Source of the DNA: Porphyridium purpureum
Taxonomy: Eukaryota > Rhodophyta > Bangiophyceae > Porphyridiales > Porphyridiaceae
Direction of reading: 5' to 3'
Length of the DNA stretch: 64,000 nt
NCBI GenBank assembly: GCA_008690995.1
Contig: VRMN01000004.1
Location: 1,612,001 to 1,676,000, forward strand
Numbering within the stretch: position 1 is the first letter of the stretch; every line of letters begins with the position of its first letter. Below are positions 8,743 through 16,954 of this stretch, piece by piece. The notes under the pieces are model-generated. The model saw nothing but the letters and a program-made list of their open reading frames with translations, did no database searches and had not been told where the DNA came from. A program made the translations under genes and the position numbers.

Positions 8743-10314
8743 ATGCACCGGCGCACGCCGGCGGCACGCCGTGCGGAACGGCGGAGCGCGCCGGGCAGGA
8801 GCGCAAAGGTGGGTGCAGCGGAAGACGAGGGGCAGGATGGCGCGGCCGCGCGCGGGCAGGTGCTGCGTGGTGCGGCGCTCGCGTCCGCCGTGCTGAGCGC
8901 CGTCGGCAGGCCAAAGACGTCGGCCACGCTCGAGATGCAGCGCCAGCTCGACGCGGTCAAGGTCATGCTCCGCGCCGGCCAGGTCGAGGACGCGCGCCGC
9001 GAGTTGCAGGATCTCGCAGAGACGTCGGGCAAGGACGCTACGGTGATGCGCATGTGGGGCGTCCTGGAGGGGCGGAATGGAAACGTGGAGCGCGCGCGCG
9101 AGCTGTTCGCAGACGCGGTCAAGAATGGCACAGGGGCGCTGGAGGCCGCGGCCTGGAACGCTTGGGCTCTGGTTGAACAGCGTGCAGGCAATCTGCAGGG
9201 TGCGCGCAAGTGCTTTCAGAACGGCCTGCGCGCAGACCCGTCGCACGTGCCGCTCTACCAATCGTACGCCGTCTTTGAAGGCAAGCACGGCAGCCGGAAC
9301 CACGCGCGAGAACTGTTTTCCCGCGCCATGCAGCTGCAGAAGCAGTGCCCGCGCACGCTGCTCGCGTGGGCCAATTTTGAGTCGCACGAGAAGAATGCGC
9401 CGTTCGCGCGCAGTTTGTACAACAATGCGATCGCGCAGGATCCTTCAGACATAAGCACGCAAATTTCGTACGCCCGGTTCGAGGAGAGTGTGCGCAAGTA
9501 TGATGTGGCCCGCGGCGTGTACCAGAAAATCCTCGCGTCCAACCCAACGTGCTTTCGCGCGCTGCACGCCATGGCCCAGCTCGAAGCCAAATTGCACAAC
9601 CACGCGCGTGCGGAGCGAATCTTCCAGCAATGCCTAGACTTGCCGGGATTAGATAATTCCGACCGCGCCATTGTGTACCAGGCCTGGGCAATGGCAGAGC
9701 GCCGCCGCAAGGGCTACGCACGTGCGCGCGAGCTGCTGCAGCAGGGCGCGGAGGCCGACCCCTCGCACGCGTATATATGGCAGGCATGGGGCATTCTCGA
9801 GCAGCAAACAAGGAACCCGGAAAAGGCTCGCGAGCTGTTTCAGCGCGGGGTCGAGGCGGACCCGTGCTCGGCGCCCACCTTCCAGGCGTGGGCGTCGCTC
9901 GAGGCCTCTGCCGGCAACGTGGAGCGCGCTCGTGAGCTCTTCAACCAAGCTGTCAAGGCCGACCCGAACCACGCGGTGAGTTGGCAGTCTTGGGGTGTGT
10001 TCGAGTCGCGACAGGGGAACATCGAGCTCGCGCGCAAGCTCTTTCGACGCACGATTGCAGCGTATCCGTACAATGCGCACGCACTGAACGCCTGGGCGCA
10101 GATGGAGCAGCAGCACGGCGAGTACGACCTTGCGCGTAAATTGTACCAGCGCTCTGTTGACGCGATGCCAGACCATAAGCCTTCGTGGCACGCGTGGGCA
10201 CTCATGGAGGAAAAGATCAGCAAGGAGCAACCAGACTCATCTTTGCTGCGCGGGCCGGCGTGCAGCCTGCCGAATCTTCGAGAGGAACATGAGATTGGCG
10301 ATCTCGAAGCGTAA
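8743..10314 (+). CDS. HAT/TPR-repeat protein of the Mbb1/HCF107 type (plastid RNA stability)
   Basis: 523 residues, almost all of them about twelve tandem 34-residue HAT units. Each carries a W-x-x-[WY]-[AG]-x-x-E helix A (WNAWALVE, YQSYAVFE, WQAWGILE, FQAWASLE, WQSWGVFE, WHAWALME) and an ARxLFxxxxxxxP helix B. In Mbb1 (Chlamydomonas) and HCF107 (Arabidopsis) such arrays bind the 5' ends of plastid psbB/psbH mRNAs and block exonucleases. The first ~65 residues are Arg/Ala-rich without acidic clusters, consistent with a plastid transit peptide. Start: first ATG after an in-frame stop at 8707. The general fold is certain. The plastid mRNA role is inferred from the near-total HAT make-up, as opposed to the Crooked-neck splicing factors. 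Confidence 0.85.
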   Translation: MHRRTPAARRAERRSAPGRSAKVGAAEDEGQDGAAARGQVLRGAALASAVLSAVGRPKTSATLEMQRQLDAVKVMLRAGQVEDARRELQDLAETSGKDATVMRMWGVLEGRNGNVERARELFADAVKNGTGALEAAAWNAWALVEQRAGNLQGARKCFQNGLRADPSHVPLYQSYAVFEGKHGSRNHARELFSRAMQLQKQCPRTLLAWANFESHEKNAPFARSLYNNAIAQDPSDISTQISYARFEESVRKYDVARGVYQKILASNPTCFRALHAMAQLEAKLHNHARAERIFQQCLDLPGLDNSDRAIVYQAWAMAERRRKGYARARELLQQGAEADPSHAYIWQAWGILEQQTRNPEKARELFQRGVEADPCSAPTFQAWASLEASAGNVERARELFNQAVKADPNHAVSWQSWGVFESRQGNIELARKLFRRTIAAYPYNAHALNAWAQMEQQHGEYDLARKLYQRSVDAMPDHKPSWHAWALMEEKISKEQPDSSLLRGPACSLPNLREEHEIGDLEA

Positions 10315-10380
10315 GATTTTCTCCTCTAAGGTCACTCATGTATGGAACAAGAAATGCACAGTTTTGATTTACACTTTGAG

Positions 10381-10983
10381 CTACACGGGTAGTTGGTTCA
10401 CTCGGCTAAGCATCCGCGCCATGGCTACACGGAACGCGAGAAACGAGCAGCACGAGCCGCAGAACACCACACTCACAATCATGCAGGCAAACGAAACCCA
10501 GTGGTGATCGGTTCCTGTGCTCAAGAGAGTGGCACGAACTGAGCTCATCTCAGGACGCTGACCCTCTGGACGTGCTACCGCTCGGGCCTGCGAGTGGTCC
10601 AGCGGTACACCGTGGAAATCCTCGAAAGCGTGGGTGACTGGGCGTGGTCCGAGTGCTGCGCGCGAGCGCTTGCGGTTGCCGAGAAACTGGGTACGCTGCA
10701 TGTGCTGTGATTCCTCCTCTGAAATGAGCCGCATCATGGCAAGCAAGTTGCTCAGACCGTGCTCGACGCTGCGACTGAATCGGCCGCTCCACGCAAGCTC
10801 TATCCTCGACGCTGCTACGTATGTGCGCGCTACGGGTTCATGGCGCAAGAACTCAAGATCGCTACCTAGGTCTTGGAGCTGCGCATGCAGAAACGAATAC
10901 ACCACCTTGCACGCCAGAAGCTGCATCCCCAAGGCCAACGCGAGCAGCGCGACCGCGACGCGAACCACCCTGGATTTTTTCAT
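10381..10983 (-). CDS. Small membrane protein of unknown function
   Basis: 200 residues, convergent with the HAT gene (66 bp between stops). The N-terminus is KKSRVVR followed by a hydrophobic stretch (about 8-30, signal anchor or signal peptide). A second strong hydrophobic segment with several Cys lies at about 164-185 (SFACMIVSVVFCGSCCSF), followed by a short basic tail. The intervening ~130 residues are polar and helical (EEESQHMQRTQFLGNRKRS). It looks like a two-pass protein with a soluble loop. I recognise no family. Confidence 0.6.
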   Translation of the reverse strand: MKKSRVVRVAVALLALALGMQLLACKVVYSFLHAQLQDLGSDLEFLRHEPVARTYVAASRIELAWSGRFSRSVEHGLSNLLAMMRLISEEESQHMQRTQFLGNRKRSRAALGPRPVTHAFEDFHGVPLDHSQARAVARPEGQRPEMSSVRATLLSTGTDHHWVSFACMIVSVVFCGSCCSFLAFRVAMARMLSRVNQLPV

Positions 10984-11542
10984 TCGCCGCTAGAACAGGC
11001 CCGAGAGATATTCCAACCAAGCCGGCCAGACACATAAAAAAAAACTTTGGCGTCTCAGCTAAACTCAGACTTTGCTCGATGTAGACAAGGACCATCCGTC
11101 CGACAGAGCTCCTGCGCTTCGCACACCTTCGTCGGACACATATTGAGGCTAGGATGGTGCGCGCTGTGCCAAGTAAGCCAGGCCAGGCAACCCATAGCCG
11201 CCGCAGAAGTCTCATTGTCGTGCACAGAGGCGCGTGCAATGGACGCGCACAACAACCAATGCGGCGTGCTCGCGCTCGCAAAATGGCGCATTGAGCTGAC
11301 ACTGTACCTCTACTCACTTCAAGTCAAGCACTGTACTTTTCAGTGTACCTCAATGACTGCACGCCAGGAGGTCACGTGGCGGAGCGTTTGCCTTGCAAGT
11401 CGAAGACTGGTCTGCCCTCGTCCTTCACGGCTACTGGGCAGGATAGGCAGAGCAACCTCACGCGCGTATCGGCCTTGAGAAAGATGTTCAGATTCTTAAA
11501 GTCATTCGGACTCGCGAAGAATGCGTCGTCCGTGTGTCCAAT
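10984..11542. other. Intergenic region with decayed 3' sequence of CRAL-TRIO copy 1 and GTAC motifs
   Basis: Bases 11390-11542 align with the last ~60 codons of the second CRAL-TRIO gene but lie beyond copy 1's stop and contain a 2-bp length difference near 11461-11466. GTAC pairs occur at 11300-11350. No separate gene is seen. Confidence 0.6.
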
Positions 11543-13366
11543 TTAGCCGTCTTCCACACTTTGCCGCCAAATCACGTACTGCTCCATGTCAATGTTATAT
11601 GTACCGCCCATGTCTTCAGGAAGGTTGTCCGCATCGATTGCCTCAAGAATGGTGTCGCGCGTGTAAAACTCCCACTTGCTCGCAAACTTGGCGCTCATCA
11701 TCGGGCGGATGATACTCCACACTCTTGAGAACCATGGCGGCGTGTCGACCATGAGCCATGAGGAAAGCGGCACGGGAAAGCGGAACTGCATCTGATGAAA
11801 CCACGCCGCGGCGTACTTGACAGAAAAGTTGTCCCACGTCCAGTCCCTCATGTCAGCCATAAATGTGAAACCCGTCTGCTGAATTTCTTCCTCGGCGCAA
11901 ACACGCTCATAAATGTACGCCGACGCCTCCATGAGCAACGTCAGATCCATGGTTTTGGGAAAGTAGCGTCCGGGACGCATAAACATGATTCGGTTGCCTT
12001 TGCGCGTGCGCATGTCCGGCGGTGACATGATCAAGGCTTCTAGCAGCATATTCTTGACACGGTCTACTGTCAGTAGCGTTGGCGTAAGATCAAAGCGCGC
12101 GTACCATTTGCTGTACTGCTTCAGAAGGGCAAGTGCAGGTCTCACTTGCCAGTTGCGGTTGCGAAGAAAGAGCTTTAGGTCTTCGTCCGACAAATCCAGT
12201 CGTTCAGCGGTTGGGTGCATTTTCCGACGCAATTCAATGAGCAGCGAGTTCAGCACGTCATCAGGCGGTGGATTATTGCGCGCGTCCTCACTCCAGAGCA
12301 GACTTGTGTCGAGTAGGTCATCTTCACAAAGTTCGTCCTGGTGTCCATCATCGTCCGAGTTGCCGCTGCTTCCTGAAACGCGCCGCGCTCCACCAAACCA
12401 GGTCTTGATCCTGCTTGTCCCGCCGTCCTGCGCATTCGAACCGCGCAGAACCGGGTCTTTGCCGGCAAGATGGTCTACATGAACGTATACGTCCTTCTTG
12501 CCATTCTTCGTCCCACTTTTATCGCTCTTCGCGCTCCGGCTGGTCATGCCATGTGTAGCCCTCTGACCTGCACTGAGCACCGAATCTGCATCAATTAGGG
12601 CCGCAACTTCTTCGTTGGCATCATGACGCCTCTGGCGAGAGAACGCAAGCGGCAGACGAGTGCGAAAACCCAGCTCACCACTGGCTCGAAGCCTGTCAGA
12701 TGGGTCACCATGCGTGCGCGAGCTCGGGCGCTTCGGGTGAGACGTGGGTCCTCCACCGCTCTTTTCGGGGTCTTTACAATCTCGGTTCCGCATCTCGTCA
12801 CCGCGATCGCGATTCTCTCTTTGTTGCTGCTCACTGCTCACCCCTGCGGCGCGCATCAGATTTGTATCTGAAAAGCGCTTCCGCAAACGGCCTTCCAGAT
12901 CGACAGACGAGCCGAGCGAATCATTCTCGTCCACTTGAGAGAAATCATGCGCCTGGGAGAAAGTGTCACTGCCATCGTAAGGCGGGGTGGTGAGATCGCT
13001 TGTCACGAGTTTACCCGCCGAAAACGTGGGCGACTTCTCCATGCTCTGTTTGCCACTGGAGTTTCTCGGGAGTCTGTCCGACGCCTCGGCGTATCTGGTG
13101 GTCGAACCGCCCACAATCTTGGACGGCCTCACCGTGGGCTTCACAACGCCGCCACTTTTGTTATCTAAATCCAGGGGCGACGTCGGGACAGGCCCACGTG
13201 TGTCGTGCGTGGGCAACGCAAAAGTCACCTTGACGTGTGCAGGTTTCGGCGACTTTCTTGCCAAAGCGGCATTGTGCGAGACCGAGTTGTTGGAGACGCT
13301 GGAACTCGTGAGCTGGTTTTCTGCCACGAGCTCGCTCAAGCTCTGTACGGGTACACTCCTCGGCAT
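11543..13366 (-). CDS. CRAL-TRIO (Sec14-like) protein, copy 1, shortened at both ends
   Basis: 607 residues from the first ATG (13366). The first ~300 residues are low-complexity, Ser/Arg/Asp-rich and probably disordered. The C-terminal ~230 carry a CRAL-TRIO-N helical region (DLSDEDLKLFLRNRNW) and a lipid-binding CRAL-TRIO domain (MFMRPGRYFPKTMD, DMRDWTWDNFS, FPVPLSSWLMVDTPPWF, LPEDMGGTYNID). The family binds or exchanges phosphoinositides or other lipids. It is a close paralogue of 16955-19129. Compared with that copy it lacks the initiator ATG and has TAA (13427-13429) where copy 2 has Leu42, so translation must start downstream. At the other end, TAA at 11543 replaces a Glu and removes the last ~55-60 residues. 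The CRAL-TRIO core is intact, so it may still function. Confidence 0.75.
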   Translation of the reverse strand: MPRSVPVQSLSELVAENQLTSSSVSNNSVSHNAALARKSPKPAHVKVTFALPTHDTRGPVPTSPLDLDNKSGGVVKPTVRPSKIVGGSTTRYAEASDRLPRNSSGKQSMEKSPTFSAGKLVTSDLTTPPYDGSDTFSQAHDFSQVDENDSLGSSVDLEGRLRKRFSDTNLMRAAGVSSEQQQRENRDRGDEMRNRDCKDPEKSGGGPTSHPKRPSSRTHGDPSDRLRASGELGFRTRLPLAFSRQRRHDANEEVAALIDADSVLSAGQRATHGMTSRSAKSDKSGTKNGKKDVYVHVDHLAGKDPVLRGSNAQDGGTSRIKTWFGGARRVSGSSGNSDDDGHQDELCEDDLLDTSLLWSEDARNNPPPDDVLNSLLIELRRKMHPTAERLDLSDEDLKLFLRNRNWQVRPALALLKQYSKWYARFDLTPTLLTVDRVKNMLLEALIMSPPDMRTRKGNRIMFMRPGRYFPKTMDLTLLMEASAYIYERVCAEEEIQQTGFTFMADMRDWTWDNFSVKYAAAWFHQMQFRFPVPLSSWLMVDTPPWFSRVWSIIRPMMSAKFASKWEFYTRDTILEAIDADNLPEDMGGTYNIDMEQYVIWRQSVEDG

Positions 13367-13550
13367 ACCGGTTCCTTTCCCTGGTCGGGGCACTGTCTTC
13401 CTCCCGCCGCTCAGCTGATGATGCTTTTACAATTCGGATATGAGCGGCAGGACATTGCTGAGACCCACACTGCGAGCTGGCGAGTGGCCACGAGACCCGC
13501 GGCCGCTCCCGTGGAGCGTTTTCTTGTTCGAGCCACTCGCAACCGCCTCC
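13367..13550 (-). pseudogene. Untranslated remnant of the copy 1 N-terminal coding region
   Basis: Read in the frame of copy 1, this stretch aligns codon by codon with residues 1-60 of copy 2 (shared SNK, GSGRGSRGHS and NVLPL). It has no start codon at the matching position and an in-frame TAA at 13427-13429. It therefore looks like former coding sequence now upstream of the usable ATG. Confidence 0.7.
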
Positions 13551-13814
13551 GCTTTCTAACTTGCTCCAGTGTGCGCGCACGCGCCGTGACAATACCCGCG
13601 ACTCTGAACGCACAGGTAACGGAAATGCGTTGCGTGACTTGGCGCACCACCTCCTTCTTCCCCAACACAAGAGCGAATCAGGCGCCAGAATCACGCCGGC
13701 TGGCAGCCCTCAACACGCAGCGACTCGCACGTAACGTGCTTGCGCGGCGGCTCTCACCACCACCGGTCTACACCGCGCAATGCCTAACCCACCGTCCGTC
13801 CTTACCTCACGCCC

Positions 13815-13841
13815 AACACACACACACACACACACACACAA
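13815..13841. repeat. (CA)n microsatellite
   Basis: About 13 uninterrupted CA units on the plus strand, upstream of CRAL-TRIO copy 1. Confidence 0.9.
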
Positions 13842-14160
13842 ACGCACTCACACGCTCGCCGGCCGTGTCGCCGCAATTTCTGTCTGGTGGCGTGCAGCGT
13901 CGAGCGACACCGTGCACGGCCATAACCCAGTCCTTCCCTCCCACGCTTTTCTGTGCACATGCGGCGCCCCGACCTCAGCACCCGAATTCACAAGCACTCC
14001 CAACCGTTCTCAGGAAATGGGGGCCCCCCGGACAGAATCACCACACGAAATTCCACACCCCTTCCAGAATTCAAAAGCCGCGCGCGCTCAACGCCAGAAA
14101 GGTCAAACAGACCTCAAAATCAAAACATAAATGACCCCCGCTATCACCTCTCAGCCGGCT

Positions 14161-14337
14161 AGTTGTTTAGCCGTTTAGTTGTTTGGCCGGTTGGCTGGTT
14201 GGCGGGTTGGTTGATTAGCCGACCAGCCGTTTAGCCGATGAGTTGGATAGCTTTTTAGTCGGTTGGTTGATTAGCAGGTGGGCTGGGTAGCTGGGTAGCT
14301 GGGTGGCTGGGTAGCTGGGTGGCTGGGTAGCTGGGTG
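14161..14337. repeat. Minisatellite: GCTGGGTA/G units and degenerate GGTTG/TTTAG units
   Basis: From about 14276 to 14337, seven or eight 8-bp units alternating GCTGGGTA and GCTGGGTG. From 14161 to 14275, looser repeats of TTGG and TTTAGCCG type. No gene overlaps it. Confidence 0.8.
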
Positions 14338-15038
14338 TCAGAACACTCTGTTTGTCCTTCAGTGACTGTACACCGAGGAGAGTCGGACGAGTCCACTGCG
14401 TGTATAAGCAACGCGCCGCAGGCTCCAGTAGATGTGCCGCGGTAGTGCTCAGAAGGTAAGGGGAAACTCTTTTGATACATTCAAAAGGGACTGTGTTTAT
14501 GTGAGTTACACATCTATAGGCTTGAACTACAGTGTCAGAGGTCCTCTACAAGGAAGCTCCACACTGAGTCGCCGACGCGCCCGTTGCCGTTCCGACTTCC
14601 TGCGCGTTTAACCTTCCGGGTTTTCCGATACCCGAAATTAGCGGCGTTCATGAATTCGCAAGACTTTGATTTGCAAGAAGTTTGTGCTACGAAGTAGTGA
14701 GGCAGCATGGCAAGCGCCCAGTCCACTCGGACACTCGAGTCGCTGGCGGACGACATTGATGCGCTCCACGAAAAGATCGAGTCCACCTCAACAAGGCTTG
14801 AAGGTGTGGAGAGCATGTTGTTGGATGTGATGACAAAAATTGACGCGTTTGGTGCTGCTCTTTCCCCGTCTGGTGCTCGAGGTGAGGCATCAGACGCGGG
14901 CATCTCCGGACCTTCTCCGTCTTTACCTGCGGAAAGTGGGAGAGGCGGACAGTTATCGTTTCAAACGGCGCGTGAGAGGTTTCTGAAACTTTTCCCCAGA
15001 GAAGATATATTTTCCGGTGCTCCCAATGGGACACCTTT
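14338..15038. other. Region holding one short unassigned plus-strand frame next to the LTR
   Basis: A frame from the ATG at 14707 runs into the LTR at 15039. It encodes a coiled-coil-like segment (residues 5-55, with a leucine/charge heptad pattern) and then a Ser/Pro-rich tail. This could be a fragment of a mobile element or of a disrupted host gene. I cannot tell which and assign no product. Confidence 0.3.
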
Positions 15039-15324
15039 TGTTATCCGTTCGACCCCAGTCACCTAGAACGGTTCGGTTAATTCAAAACCGGTAGGCCATT
15101 AAACCAGGAGACCGTTTAATCGTCTTTAGAAGCTTCTAGAAGTTCCCGAACCTTCTAGACGTGCGCAGAAATGCCAATGATTTGCATTGCCATTTCTCTT
15201 GGCGTTTTGCTGTCTCTGGCGGAAGTAAGGGTATAAAAAGGCGACGCGCCTGCCCGGACTAGCCGGTCAGGTCTTGCTCGGAGAGAGAAGAGAAGCAGAG
15301 AGTAAAGGCACAGCATTGGTAACA
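15039..15324 (+). mobile_element. LTR of a retrotransposon (probably Ty1/copia-like), copy 1; fossil
   Basis: 286 bp sharing roughly 90% identity with the LTR at 42943-43245. It starts TGTTA and ends TAACA, the inverted terminal signature of LTRs. It holds a TATA box (GTATAAAAAG, 15231-15240) and, 70-110 bp upstream of that, a dense array of alternating TTC/GAA units (15124-15159). No matching 5-bp target duplication flanks it and I see no clear pol region beside it, so it appears to be an isolated or recombined LTR. Orientation is taken from the TATA box. The family is an inference from the ends alone. Confidence 0.8.
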
Positions 15325-16954
15325 TCCAGCTCGCAAACAAACGAGTCCCAGACCGCGGGAGCACCCCCGGCCTTGCTCGACGCGATCCACCAGACCAACG
15401 CACTTCTAAGTAGATACGACGCGGCCACGCGGACCGCCTTCGCCTCTACCGCTGCCCGTACTGCGGTGTCACTTGTGGCGGTGACGCCAACCGCGTCCGT
15501 GAGGGGCACGAATACTGTTTCTCTAGCCGCAAAAGGCCACGTCTGTAGCTTAATTACGGCCCTCGACTCTTCGCGGGTGTCGAGCCACGACACCTGCACT
15601 CACGGCTCCTGCGCCATCCTCGGAACCAATGCTTGTCGCAAGTTTTCCACCTCTGCTGCGCCCGAAATCGGTCAGCCGAAGCGATGATACCACTGTGAAG
15701 GAATAATCAGGGAGTTGTCTGACCTTCGTCTCTACCCGATGACCCGTTTACTCGTTATCTCCGACTGCTCTTCCTTACGTCTTCTCTGGTGAAGAAGCTA
15801 ACCACGCGGCGACCGTCGGGTGGGGTTGCTTTTATATACCCCGCCAGCCTGGCGTGCGCCTCTGCAGCACGGGGCGACGAGGTGGGTCTTACCACCCAGC
15901 CTCAGGCCCTGCACAACCCGACCGTTGCGAGGACGGCCCCGGAACCGCCACATGCGCGCGGACAGGCCCGCGCGGCACTGGACTGTTATGCCGCCACTTC
16001 GAAATGGTCCGAACATTTTACAGTACTCATATTAAAATATGAATCGTTTTTACCTGAAGCGTGATGTCTCGCATCCTGGCCGTCACCGTGATCCATCGAG
16101 CTATAGGCGTCCTGACGGAAAATCCGGTGGAGACGCTGGAGCTGGAGCGGCACGGCTTATGAAAGCGCGATGTGGTGAATTCCCCATTGCCTTGCCGATC
16201 CCATACCTGTCCTTATCCCGGTCAAGCGAGAAAACGGACTCGCCCTCAAAATGCGCATCCAACCCTAAGGTAAAGCCGTCGTCTAAGCTTGTTGAAAGCC
16301 GCGCAAGCGCTCATGCATGGATGAAATTCTGCCGCGCGCAGTGCGTAGCGCAACAGCACGCCCTGGTGCAAGTGCGCACAGGCGGCATCCAGTTTGCCAG
16401 CGTCAGTGCATTCCATTGTGAAAGACAAGCGTGCGGTACCAAGGGCCAATCCACCGAGCCTGCTTGGTCATGTGCGGGCAGCGATTTTAACCCATGCGCG
16501 CCTCGGATCTACTGAAGATACGTCTGCTTGCGCGCCGCAAACACGTGAGATCTGTTCCATCGAAACTTCGTCTGCCGCCGGCCGAAAATACTTGCTCGCC
16601 TTATCCACATGCGAATATGTATTTACATCTGCGTTTGTCTACTCACGAAGACCGCCGCCCACGCCAAACGGGACAAACAGCTCGTACCAAACGCGCTCGA
16701 GCGCTCTGTTCCGCGGTGCGTCTCCACGAGGCGTGCTGACAGTTCCATGCTAGCTCTCCATCGCTCCGGACAACTGCGAATCTTTGCCCCACAGATACAG
16801 CGAGTCTCTATCATCAAAGCTGTCAGCCGGATTCTAGCAGCTGCTCATGGCGTGTTGACACAGAGTCAAACAGCTGTCTGAGATTCAGCGGGACCGACTT
16901 CACCACGTCAAACACCATATTTTTAGTGTACCTGAAGGAATGGAATCCACCTGT
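15325..16954. other. Long intergenic region, no supported gene
   Basis: About 1.6 kb between the LTR and CRAL-TRIO copy 2. Frames at 15274-15687 and 16039-16515 exist but show no recognisable family and conflict with frames on the opposite strand. A GTAC-type motif (AGTGTACCTGAAG) lies at 16925-16937, just beyond the copy 2 stop codon. Confidence 0.45.

Noticed and set aside
8360-9387. Long minus-strand Pro/Ala/Arg-rich frames opposite the HAT-repeat gene
   Set aside because: They mirror the G-rich strand and the HAT codon pattern; the plus-strand repeat protein explains the sequence.
13815-14337. Regularly spaced repeats considered as a CRISPR array
   Set aside because: They are simple di- and octanucleotide tandem repeats with no unique spacers.
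14707-15687. Frames on both sides of the LTR at 15039, considered as retroelement gag or an interrupted host gene
   Set aside because: No zinc-knuckle, protease or polymerase motif could be placed with confidence, and no target duplication links the two sides.
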